NCBI GenBank assembly: GCA_033439265.1
Contig: JAVTVX010000016.1
Span: 18,956,701 to 19,020,700 of the forward strand
Source: Dillenia suffruticosa
Taxonomy: Eukaryota > Streptophyta > Magnoliopsida > Dilleniales > Dilleniaceae
Direction: 5' to 3'
DNA: 64,000 bases
Position numbers and translations under genes: made by a program. Of the stretch, positions 13,161 to 25,300 are shown one piece after another (position 1 is the stretch's first letter; each line of letters begins with the position of its first letter). Under the pieces are notes generated by a model that did no database searches, was not told where the DNA came from, and worked only from the letters and a program-made list of their open reading frames with translations.

Positions 13161-14288
13161 CAGCATGGGGTTATTTTAGTTAGCATGAGGCAAAGAGAGA
13201 CAATGGCTTTAAGTTTGGCTCGGTCATTTGAAATCGTTGCGGTAGTCTGCGGGCTGAGCTTTGGTAAAAATGGAAGTAAAACGAATTGGTACTAATGGTT
13301 AGAAGCGATGAGATCATTATGACAAAATTAAGTAAATAATTTGAAATTATTTCTAAACCCTTAATGAAATAAAGATAGTTATATATGAAATCCAAAAATT
13401 TTTTTACTCAATTGGGTTTTAACTCTGAATTTTTTAATTTTCTTTACTCAGTACTAAATAAAAAAGATTTTTGTTATAATTTTGATATCACAACACTGCA
13501 CCATACCACACCACACCACTCCGGCCCTTGCTTTGCAATTTCAATGGACATGATGTAATTTTCTGCTTTTCATGGAAAATCCAACGGCAAATGTGAAATT
13601 GTAACGAGTAGAAGTATCATCGCAGAGCCCATTACCAAACCTTTTTAAGTAAAGGGATGGTCACTCTATCTTTTAATTAAAATTTTAAATTTAAATTTTG
13701 TGAATGATAAAAAATGATTTGAAAGAGTTAATTCTTAAAATGGGTTCCATAATTCTCGAACTGAATTAATCAGATAAAACCTGAAAACAAAAAAAAAATT
13801 TATAGAGTCTGTTAATATTAATTCTATTATACGACTAAAATTATAATCACATTTATAAGTTTATAATATTAAAAGAATTAAAGATTAAATAAAAAAAAAG
13901 GTAAAATTTTGGGATTTTTGTTTGCAGTTATCCCTAAAAGGTATGATACGGGATCGAGCATGCTTTCAATATTTTTTAATAAAGGAAAAATAGTATAAAA
14001 TATGAATATAAATATAGTTGAAATATTAAAAATACATATATGAATATTTTTGTCTCACATTTTCACAGACTCTCGTCAACATATATCAAAGTTTTTGTGT
14101 TTTAATGTACATTTTCATTTTCACAATTTTTTACTCACTCTCTCCCATTCTTACCTAAATAAAATCTCAGTGGTATTGAATCTAACCATGCATGGAAGCA
14201 ATTCATTCATTAGCCAAAAGTATAGAACATAAGTTCATTGTAAGATTCCTTATCAAAATCCTTGCCCAATCAATTACGTAAAAACATA

Positions 14289-14333
<45 letters not shown>

Positions 14334-16055
14334 ATGCATGTGTTCATGTGCATATATGAACATATATGTTACACACAAGTACGCAAAAATACGATAATAT
14401 GTGTGTTATTAATATTTTTTTTTTCTTTTTAAGAATTTCGTGGAGCTCTCAACTTTGGTCCCCTATATGAGAAATTTTCTATAATTTCGAATTAAATTAC
14501 AAATACAACCATCTTTTTATTACTTTTCGTGGAATAAATAATTATTTATTAAAAAATGAGTTATGAATTTTTTTATATAAATAAAAATAATACTGATATA
14601 ATAGTAAATTGATAAAAATGGTGACTAATTGGTCTGACATTGATATCTCTTAAATAAAATTTTAGATTTGATTATTGTTTATGATAAAAATAAAGGTAAT
14701 AAGAGTTTTATTTTTTAAAAAATTAACTCAATTCAAAGTAAATTATATTTATAGTTTATTAAAAAAAATAGTGAAATCTAGGGTTGCAATTCTAGTTGCT
14801 CAATGTTTAAAATGATTGGACTTTTATCACCGGAAAACAAAAAAGTGATTGGACTTTACATGGACGGTTGGTTCATCCAACAAACAAAGTTGGGCTTTAG
14901 CTAGTTTAGTCCAAAAGCCCATGTAAATGTGAATTTCATTTCAACTCTCACATCTTTTTTTATTTTTTATTTTTTATTTTTTACACAGATATTCAAATCT
15001 AAAATTATTAAATTAAAAAAAAAATTTATGACCATTACATTATTCCCTTAGGGACATTTCAACTCTCTCTTTTATGTGTTTGACTACTGATATTCAGAAT
15101 CATATTCTAACTAATCAGATTTGAACTACTATTAAACACCCTTTATGGAGAGTTCTATTAACGTAATTATTTATATTCCTAATATTCAAATATGAATTTT
15201 AATTAAAGGATTTAGTATTTTTTTCACTAAATCAACTGTTTGTTGACTCAAGTTTTATGCTATTAAACTTATCAAAATTCGTGGGATTCAACCTTTAATT
15301 CGCTTCTTAATGATAGCATTAGAGAAGTTCTAATCGTTTGTAAAATTTGTTAACATACACAATTTAACTAACTCCTTGTTGATCTAAGGGTAAAATCATT
15401 GGATTTTCTTAATCAAAATTTTAAATGCGAGTTATAGATGTGGAAGAAAAGGTATCAAGAGAATTTATCTCTTAATGGATTTAATAGTTAATTCGAACCG
15501 AATTAATCGAAATCAATAAATTGGTTATCGAATACCCGTATGTCAAATAAAAAAAAAGTATACAAAGTTTATGAAATATCATGAACATGGAGACATAACT
15601 TGACGTATGTGCACCAATATAGTTTCCTGTAGGAGTAAATTTGAATTGTAATAATTTTAGTTTGTGATTTTATAGAGAGAGTTACCCTTATCATGTAACT
15701 CTAAACATATGGACTTCTAATGAACAAAAACAGTTTAGGAGATATTTTAGGCCTAAACATATGGACTTCCTTCATTTACTGTTCTTTGCATATATATTTT
15801 TTATTTTTTAATATAAATCTCTGATTTCAACTTTATTTTTTATAAACATGCATCCGAGTTATCTAGTCTGGTCGTGGGTACAATAATGAGCTCATCCCAA
15901 GAGTACAACCAGAAGAGGACAAGGAAAAGGAAAAATCATACCCATCCTGTGGTTGTCAAAAATTCAGGGGTAGGTGGGTTGGTGATTTTGAAAAATCCGA
16001 ACAAATGATAAATATCCTCACCGCCCACAAATGTGTCCCATAAGCAAGTATGTGA
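13161..16055. other. AT-rich intergenic sequence with SINE relics
   Basis: No gene seen. A SINE-like relic near 13655-13797 ends cagataaaacctgaaaac plus poly(A), resembling the copy near 33600. An (AT)n(AG)n microsatellite lies at 14288-14332, and a short T-rich array with repeats of attttttatt lies near 14955-14985. Confidence 0.5.
14288..14332. repeat. (AT)n(AG)n compound microsatellite
   Basis: A run of about 10 AT units changes directly into about 11 AG units. Confidence 0.95.
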
Positions 16056-16063
16056 AGGGTTGG

Positions 16064-16593
16064 TAGGACTGGCAATCGTGTCGGCTCACACTCAGACTCA
16101 TTATTTAGGTCTGCTTTTAATTGCGGATTATATTTGAATACCAGTCTGCTCCACTCGTTATAAATCGATCCGTTTTAAATCAAATATTTTTGTATTTTTA
16201 AAAACATTATGATTTTGATGATAATTTTGATGAATTTAATATATTAATATAATTTTTTAAATATTTCATAATATTATTATTATTAATCTTCATAATAACA
16301 TGTAATTCTTAATTTGGTATATTGATATTTGTTTTATATTTTATTTTAGATAATTAATATATTTTTATTTTGTATTTATTATATTATAAAATGAGTTAAT
16401 AATATGAAAATAAAATTTATGATTCAGACTCGAATCTGTCTCAAAATTAGTCAGAGATCCTTCTAATTTTTTGGATCAAGCTCGAGACTTAAATTTTTGA
16501 ATTTTCTCAAATCGGGATTAGGCCGGATACATCAAATTTTAAATGGGTCAAGCTTTATAAAAACCGGGCTTAGAAGGCTCCATTGCAGCCCTA
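16064..16593. mobile_element. hAT-like MITE with 8-bp target duplication
   Basis: Ends are inverted: left TAGGACTGGCAAT, right ATTGCAGCCCTA. Flanking 8-base direct repeats are agggttgg (16056-16063) and agggtagg (16594-16601), 7 of 8 matching. The interior is AT-rich with no coding, consistent with a non-autonomous hAT-type element of 530 bases. Confidence 0.75.
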
Positions 16594-16601
16594 AGGGTAG
16601 G

Positions 16602-17570
16602 TGCAGACCGAGTGCCATGTGATTTTTGTCCGTCTGCGAGCACTATGTTTGGTGGCCGTGAACATATTCCGCCCACGTTTTTATTTATTCATTTTTGATG
16701 TGCTTCTAGTGCCCTAGTGGTCTTTCGTCTTTTCCCAAAACTAAACAAAGCAAATGTCGGTGTTGCAGCTGCATTTGAGGACCAAATGCCGTTGTTTGTT
16801 TCTGCCGCCGGGAGTCAGGAATTTTCAATCATGTGATTCATTATTTATCCCGTTAAAATCAAGTCTAATCCTTTTAAAATTTTAATATGTTTTAATTATT
16901 ATTCTTTTACCAATTGATTCAATTTTTTATTTGTACACAAAAATGAAAAATTTTTATTTACCGAAAAAAATTATAACCTTATGGGTTATTATAACGATAT
17001 ATTTCATATATCATATTTTTATTTTTAAATAAATAATCAAAAGTCGAGATAAGAATCGAGAAACAGTAACATTTCTTAGAAAGAAAACAATTATTTGATT
17101 TAAGTATGAGTTGATATTAGTATTTACCCGAATCCCGTTAGAGCGGACATTTTAAAACTTAATTTTTGAAAGAGTAATGTGAATTTAATTATTTGTAAAA
17201 TAATATATATATATATATATATATTTTTGGGATTTTCAAGTTGATTCAAAACATGATGATATTTAAAAAATTCTCGATTGAGTTCAACTTGGCTATTTGA
17301 CCTCTGCTTGTGTTATTTTTCATGTAATATTTTCAATTAAAGATGAATAGAATTTACAAGTGGAGACTAATTTTTTATTTAATTAATTCTTATATTGGTA
17401 ATTTTTTTATTGAAATCCCTAAAAATTATCTAATTTTTCATCTCTGTCTCACTCGCTAAATCCCTAAAAAAAGATATATAAAAACCGGAGAGACCAATAA
17501 AGCACCAGTGGGTTCTTAAAGGGAAGGGAAGTTGTAGGATAAAGTTTAGTAGGGTACCCTTGAGTGATTC
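16602..17570. other. AT-rich intergenic sequence
   Basis: No gene seen. It contains an (AT)n run at about 17203-17224. Confidence 0.5.
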
Positions 17571-17586
17571 AAATATCACGTACCTA

Positions 17587-17807
17587 ACCAACGTGGGTTG
17601 GTTCAACTGGATGTGGGGTTGAGTTCCCTTAAGCATGACCGAGATTCGATTCCCACCGGGAACATCGGCCCCTCATGTGTATGGAGCGTTTCCCGTTGGA
17701 GGACCCGCCTTCCGAATAGGAGCCACTGCAGCGGTCGTCCGGATTAGTCAGGGCGAAGCCCCGGATACCGGGTGGTGTCCAAGACATGGTACCAAAAAAA
17801 AAAAAAT
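17587..17807 (+). mobile_element. tRNA-derived SINE, full-length copy
   Basis: 221-base element with a tRNA-like head (ggttggttcaactgg; B-box-like gagattcgattccc), a GC-rich body, a tail ending ccgggtggtgtccaagac then atggtacc, and poly(A). Imperfect 12-base target duplications flank it: atcacgtaccta (17575-17586) and attatgtaccta (17808-17819), 10 of 12 matching. Its high GC against the local background makes it stand out, and it is the best-preserved copy of the subfamily also seen at 35451 and 58898 on the other strand. Confidence 0.82.
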
Positions 17808-17819
17808 ATTATGTACCTA

Positions 17820-18470
17820 TTTTGAAAATCTCAACCTGTACAAATTTTATTTTTTTAAATACTAATAAATAATAATTTTAAAATTAAAATTCAAACTCAT
17901 TTAATTATTTCAAACAATAAAATTCAATTAAATTTCGTATATTGATTTGGACTCCAAATGAAAATTTCATTTCAAAATAAAATGAATAAAATAATTAAAT
18001 AAATACAATTAAATTTATTTTTATTTGATTCAAAATATAACTTAAATGAAGTGTACATGCAATTTTAGATATAATAAAATTAATATAGATTATACATATT
18101 AATTAATTTTAATAAGAAAAAATCAACAATTAGAATAATACATAAGTGAATTACGAGTTAAAAATCAAATTTTATATTATAATTTACATAAAAAAAAAGT
18201 TTAAATTAATTAAAATATTTTTTAAATAAGTTAAAAAATTTTGACAATATGCTTTAAGATTTGATTCCCATGGGCTTTTAATAAATTTAAAGGAGGAAAA
18301 GAAAAAAGAGGAGGAAAGGGGATAAAAAGGAAAAAGAAAGAAAAAAAAAAAAAAGAAAAGAAAAGAGGTAAACATGGAAAGGAACTAAGAATAAGAAATG
18401 GTCAAGTGCGGTGGTGTCTTGTCTGCTTCGTGTTCAATCTTGACGACGAAGGTTCGTTTGAAACACGAGA
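17820..18470. other. AT-rich region upstream of the invertase gene
   Basis: No gene seen. A purine-rich poly(A)-like stretch lies at about 18296-18367. The invertase transcription start probably lies downstream of this, near 18400-18480; no clear TATA box was fixed. Confidence 0.4.
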
Positions 18471-18480
18471 AAGAAAACCA

Positions 18481-18482
<2 letters not shown>

Positions 18483-18515
<33 letters not shown>
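18483..18515. repeat. (CT)n microsatellite
   Basis: About 16 CT units in the presumed 5' leader of the invertase gene. Confidence 0.95.
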
Positions 18516-18518
<3 letters not shown>

Positions 18519-18770
18519 TTTTCGTTGTGCTTAATAGAAAATCTGAATTCCATAGACAATCCAATATATTCAACTAACACAGAAAAAATCCGAAACTTCC
18601 TTGGCCAGAAAAAAACCTTGCATTGGAACCTATACGAAACCTCCTGAATTCAAATTGCCTGATTTCTACCCTCTCCCAAATTTTCCATTTTTGGGGATCT
18701 GTAGTCTCAAAACTTCAACGAAAATTTCTTTGGTGGTGAATTTTTATCTACTTGTTCTTTGATCAGGTCA

Positions 18771-18772
<2 letters not shown>

Positions 18773-18802
<30 letters not shown>
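18773..18802. repeat. (CT)n microsatellite at the start of the leader intron
   Basis: About 15 CT units, 6 bases after the inferred leader-intron donor. Confidence 0.95.
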
Positions 18803-18806
<4 letters not shown>

Positions 18807-19376
18807 ATATTTTTGTTTCATATGAGATTGCTTGTTTCCCAAAGTGTACGTAGGAAATGGTACTTGTAATTTGACTTTTGATGAGAAGGGTATCCGGGAA
18901 ATTGTGAGTTCAGACCTCAAAGTTGGTAAAGCCAAATTAACTCTCTCTCTGTTGAGAAATTGGGGATTAAATTATGTATTTTAGTTTATCTACTTTGTGG
19001 GGTTGAGTTATTTTGACGATTACTTTAATGTACTTCTTTTGATCATTGTAGTTTTCTGGGAAACGAAGACTCAATTCACTAAACCCCAAGTGGGTGTTTG
19101 GAATAAAAATAGATAAAGATGGGTTGAGCTTTGATTGCAAATTATGGAAACTGCCGTTGCGTTTGATATTTTTAATGTTTGGCATATAATTTGGTGGGTT
19201 CTTAGAAACACACGGTAGATAAAAAGGGTGTCTAGGTCTGTGATTGTGACAGAATACAATCCTTTTGCTGTTTTCTGTTCTTCTTTTCTTTTGCTGAAAG
19301 ATGGTCTATTTCTCAGGTCATTGGAAACAAAGAGGAGGTTTAAGTTGTGTATAGTTCATGTAATTTGATTGGCAAT

Positions 19377-22300
19377 ATGTCTCCAGTTACTTCCGAGGCA
19401 GTTCAGATTTTTCCTGGGGCTGCTCCTCGCCTTTTTGGCTATAATCCTTGTTTCAGTAAATGTGACTTGACAAATTTTCCTTATACTTATTTGAAATGTC
19501 CAAGAAAAAAGAGATTAGGGTTTGCAAAAGTGTTCAAACTCTCTACTTTGGAACATAATGGTGTGAGGAGTTCACAGTTGTGTGGTACTGGTGGTGCTTG
19601 GTTTAGAAATACATCAGTTAATGGATCACATTTGTTGAGATGCAACTGCCAACGGGCTGAGACTGGGAGTCTGAATGAAATAACTGCTCAGGATGGGAAT
19701 GGAGCTTGGTTTGTGGAGAGCTCAAAGAGAATAGACCCAATCAATGGCATAGTGAATGGACCCAGAGTTCTAGAGTTTCAGGATGTGCCACAATCTAGAC
19801 AAGAAAAGGAAGCTTTTGTAACAAATGGTAACTCGGCTCCAACTGAAACCCCAAAAAGTCATATTCCCAGGGTTAGTGTTGATCCCATCGAGGATGAAGC
19901 ATGGGAACTTTTGCAGAAGTCTATGGCTTACTATTGTGGAAGTCCTATTGGAACAATTGCTGCCACGGACCCAAGTAGCTCAAATGTTCTGAATTATGAT
20001 CAGGTCTTCATCCGTGATTTTATTCCTTCTGGCATAGCTTTCCTTTTGAAGGGGGAGTATGACATTGTTCGAAACTTCATCCTTCATACCCTTCAGTTGC
20101 AGGTACTTTGTTTTGCCAATTAAACTTCTGCAAAATTTATCAAATCTCCATGTGCAAAACAGTTGGTGAGGCATGTATCAGGTGATATTTTGAAGTAATC
20201 CAGTCCACTTTGTTTTGATTGTTAGAATAGTATTCAAACTTTGTTCTACAGTTTTACATGTTCACTTAAAACCTTGCAAGTATCAATAGATGGGTACATG
20301 CTTTGCTTTTAACCATTTCTTAGCTGACAGTTCCTAAGATTGGTTTTGGTCGCTGAAAAACTTGAAGAGAGAAAATTAATCCATACAATTTTATCTACCT
20401 TGGGGAAACAATTCCATGGTCCCAGCATAGCAAAGCCCTTTTTTGCCACTACAGCAAGCAGAAAAAAAATCATATAATTGAAGCTAATTAGGTGGGATTT
20501 ATTGTTTTGTGGATTAAGTTGTTTGTCAACTCCTTGATGATGTAAAATCCTCAAGAGAAAAAGAAAAGAGTAGTCCAAAAACTGAGGATATAAAATTTTT
20601 AACTAAAGCAGTTTACCGGAAACCAAATATTTGACTTTGCATTGGTGATATAATGCACACCGACACTTGTGTAGGCATTTAGTGTCTTGTCCTGGGATAG
20701 ATCATCATTGGTAATGATTCTGCGATATTGGCTTGCTAATGTTTTTGAGCAGGCTGCTCGCATCATTCTATGCTTCATATCAAGTACCACAGAGTTTTAC
20801 ATATTTTCTTCTGCAAACTATAATATTCTGCAAATCTGGTAACATGGGTTCACTTATGTGCAGCATGATGCATTTTACTGTCCATGGAATGCATATTCAG
20901 TCCAGGATAGCATAACCAGAGCATTCTGCCAATTGGTTCAATGTAACTAATTATTGCATAACGCACTTTTTTTCTTCATTAATGTGCAGTTCTTAGATAA
21001 TTAATTATTACTCATCCATTCGAGAAGTCATGAATCTCTCTTGCAGAGCTGGGAGAAAACAATGGATTGCTATAGTCCTGGTCAGGGGTTAATGCCAGCT
21101 AGCTTTAAGGTCCGTACAGTTCCCTTGGATGGTGATGAATCTTCAACTGAAGAAGTATTGGATCCTGATTTTGGTGAGGCTGCAATTGGTCGGGTTGCAC
21201 CTGTTGATTCTGGTAATATACTGATTGAAAAGAACATTAAACAGTAAAGACATTTTTAGTTCCTTGGATATCCAGACTTTGCTTATGATACAATGTTGGT
21301 TTTAGGACTCTGGTGGATAATATTGTTAAGAGCTTATGGGAAATGCTCCGGAGATCTTTCAGTCCAGGAGAGATTTGATGTGCAAACTGGAATCAAGATG
21401 ATTTTGAGACTTTGTCTTGCTGATGGCTTTGATATGTTTCCAACTTTGTTGGTGACTGATGGCTCTTGCATGATTGATCGTCGAATGGGAATTCATGGTC
21501 ACCCTCTTGAAATCCAGGTACTTTGTGCGAAGCATGATACTTGCATGGCTTCTTTTCAGGTTACTTGCAAAACTTGAAATGTCAGGCAGTGGAATATGCA
21601 GCCATAGAAAAATGTTTAAAAGTGAATCTAAAGAGAACATATGGAAAAGTTCATGCCCTCCCCCCTTTTAGTGGCTTTATGGCTCTTTTGAAGGATCCTT
21701 TAATGTCTTTTATGTCTTGTTCACTGTCATTTTGGGACTTGAATACGCTTAGTTGTTATGTCTACTGTAAAAGAACTTGCAGTGTTCTTTGAATCAAGAA
21801 TACAAAAAGATGGATAATAGGGGATGTTAATAAACTGTTCAATTAGACAAGCTGCATCCTGTTGATCCATTACACCCCTCCATCCCAGATTAAAAACAAG
21901 AATAGGGAATTGCCTTGGATTAACTCAGACAGGTGAAGGGTTTCTACCACTTCCGACTAGTGTCACCACAGTAGCATGATTTTGTTTGACATGACATGGA
22001 TAGATTTAAAATTATGAGCTGGCATGAACCTCTGCAGTTTGAGGTGTTTGTGAATAAGGAAAACTTGTTAGAGAAAGCTATTTTGAACTTGCTTCTGAAA
22101 TTTGTGTTTGTTAGTCAGGGTGTGGAGCATGCCTGAGAGTGAAGTTTAGTGTTATAGCGAAAAACTTTTTAGGGCCATCTTATATAAGGTATCTGAAAGG
22201 AGATCTATTACCATGGTTTTAGCAGCAAGCATCGAAAATTCTGTTGATTATGCAAAGTAAATAGTGTTTCCGTAAATATGGCATGTGATTTTAAGCAACT

Positions 22301-25300
22301 AAAGGCATATGAGTTTAATAATCAGCTTAATTGTCATATGACCAACAGTTACAAATAATCTTTTTTTTTTTTGGTTTCTGAACAGAAACGATAATTGGGA
22401 GCTAAAAAGAGGTACTAACCATTAAATGGTGCTCAAATGGCAGGAGGGTTCACCTGTTCATTTATTTTAGAAGGCTAGCTCTGTTTGTAATAGCAATAGA
22501 ACCATTACTTGTTTCAAAACTTGCCACATGGTTGCTATTGCTTGAAATTTAGTTGGCTTATCTACAGATATAGATCTTGAATCAGTTCTACATAGCTAAT
22601 CAAGAGTTGGGAGAAAAGAAAGAGTCATGCACTTTTTTAGTGGACTAAGAGGATTTCCTTAAGGCTTTTGTAAAAAGGGCTCTTTGCATGCCATGAAGGC
22701 CGGAGCGATGGTGAAACCTTTGGGGCTATTTCTCTTAAAAGTCAATAGCAAATGACCCTTTTAACCTGTGGAATATTTTGGAGGATAGCTTCATGCATAA
22801 AAAAATGTTTGGCCAAAATAAATGATTGTATCATCAAGTAGGCTGCCTTTGTTTTATGAAAGTTGAATGGAGATCCATCAAATGTAGAATAACAGTCATT
22901 CTACACCATGGCATTAGTTAGTTTGACAAGCATTTGAGGACATATTTCTTGAAACTGTTGAAAAGAACCATTAGTGTCAGTTCACATTCCTTGAGGAAAT
23001 AAGCTAAAGACTGTGGGTGAATGTTCAAGAGTGATCTCACAGATCATATTGCAGGCAGGCATTCATCTCAAATTATTGGAGTAATATTGTGTCATTAACC
23101 ACATAATATTTACCTTTCATCTTTAATTTATGCCACCTGCAGATATTTGTGTTCTTACTTGTCATCTTGCCCTTTATGTGAAAGCATGTTCTTGTTAGTA
23201 TCATTTTTCTCTATTTCCTTTTTTTTCTTTGGTGAAATAATATGCATGAAAAGAGTAGATATCATCTCTCTCGTCATTGTGAGATCTTGTAGTGGGTTTC
23301 GTTGCCAATTCTTTCAGGCATTATTCTATTCAGCTTTACTTTGTGCACGAGAGATGCTTGCTCCAGAGGATGGATCAGCTGACCTCATCAGAGCTTTAAA
23401 TAATCGTCTGGTTGCCCTATCATTCCACATAAGAGGGTATTACTGGATTGATATGGGAAAACTGAATGAGATTTACCGCTACAAGACTGAAGAGTACTCA
23501 TATGATGCTGTGAATAAGTTCAACATCTACCCTGATCAGATCCCTCCTTGGCTGGTTGAGTGGTTGCCCAATAAGGGAGGCTATCTAATTGGAAACTTGC
23601 AACCAGCTCACATGGACTTCCGCTTCTTTTCTATGGGAAACTTGTGGTCTGTGGTAAGCAGTCTTTCAACAATGGATCAATCTCATGCCATTTTGGATCT
23701 CATTGAAGCCAAATGGTCAGATTTGGTAGCAGATATGCCATTCAAGATATGCTACCCTGCTCTTGAAGGGCAAGAGTGGCAGATAATCACTGGATGTGAT
23801 CCTAAGAACACGTAAGATTCCTTGCTTGCCTTGTGGTTGAAAACATATATCATGGAAGACTAAGAAATTAAAGGTGGTGAACTTTGAGAAAACAGTATAG
23901 AACATTTAAGATAATCTTTAACTGATGTCTTTATTCATAAGCTAAAATTATACTTCCCACCCTACAAATATTTCCAAGATAGCAAATGAACAATCAATGT
24001 CATTCAAATATCATTGTTATTATGATTTGGTTTTAGATGAGATGATTTGTAAAGTGGAATGCAATACAAGTATCTCACTTGTATTGACAATAGCAACATA
24101 AAGAATCACTAAAGTGCTTGAGAAGTGTCCTGGAAATATTTGTTCAGGTTAACAAGGATGACAAAAGCTGGGCATGCCATGGGGCATTTCCTGTACTTGA
24201 TTTGCGAGTGTTAGGTGGTTGCTTTGTTTGATAAGGTGTCCTACATTGGTTTTTGGTTGAAATATTTTTCCATGATATCAGAGTAAAACAGCTGCATATT
24301 TAATGTGAAAGGTGCAAATGGAAAAGTATGTCATTACAATCTTGTTGGTTAAACAATGAAGCCTTGTGTTATGCTTTCATTTCTCATTACCAGTTTCTGT
24401 GTTGCAGGCCTTGGTCCTATCACAATGGTGGTTCCTGGCCAACATTGCTATGGCAGGTTTGTTATTGTTGTCTTTTCCAATTTTAATTAGAGGGTGTTTG
24501 AAGCCCTTTTCTTTCGAAAGGCCCTGCAAATGAACATTTCAATGTGGTCTTGATTAATGTAGTTCCTAGGGATGCTTTAGACATTTTGCACCGGATAGCT
24601 GTGTAGCTTGGATAATGTTAAAGAGCTGATTGGTTTTATATTAAGTGCTTTTTGGGTCTTGAAATCTATTCCTGCGTTTTGAATGCATGTTATCCTATTC
24701 TTTCTTTCTTTCTTTTTTCCTCCTTTAATCTATTTGTGGATAATAAATGACTTCAGAATTCAGTAACATGCTTGCCCATCTCAGATACCTTCAAGCGTGT
24801 TGGCAACACTTTCTATACACACGTTACATAGTTGAATATCCTATAATGGAGATGATCTGAAGTAAAAGCTTAAAACAGTTCAATTTTCACTTTCTATTTG
24901 ACTAGAAAGCTATATCATAGTTTAGTAGAGAACTGAGTCTCTATTGTGTGAAATTGTTACAAATCCCATATTGGATTTCCAAAAAATCATAAAATAGTAT
25001 TTAAGTCTAATAGATTCTCTTACCCAACATGTCAATCTTTTGGGTTGAGTTCTCCTATTGAGATTGAGTCCATCACTTGGGTTCGTGACAAATTTGTATC
25101 AAAGTATCGACTCCTTGGCCACGGGCAGAATCAATGGTAGAAGGCACTCGTCAAAAGCACAATGATGATCAAATCAAGAAACAAGATGCCAATATACATG
25201 AACTCACGAATGAAGTTAAAGAGATCCGCAAGATGGTCAGTGAGCAATCCTTAAGACTTATCAAAAGGATAAAAATGAAGAAGTTAACTTTGAAAGGGTG

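Larger units (their letters stand above)
18471..19376 (+). promoter_or_regulatory. 5' leader of the invertase gene with probable leader intron
   Basis: A (CT)n tract at 18483-18515 sits in the presumed untranslated first exon. A donor at 18766/18767 (gatcag then gtcagg) and an acceptor at 19316/19317 (tctatttctcag) would remove a 550-base leader intron that begins with a second (CT)n tract (18773-18802). The start ATG follows at 19377. The leader intron is inferred from consensus only. Confidence 0.5.

Noticed and set aside
17590-17660. tRNA gene
   Set aside because: The tRNA-like words belong to the head of a SINE with poly(A) and flanking duplications.
24955-25090. Cassandra-type LTR carrying a 5S rRNA-like promoter
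   Set aside because: I looked for the 5S internal promoter words in the 136-base LTR and did not see them.
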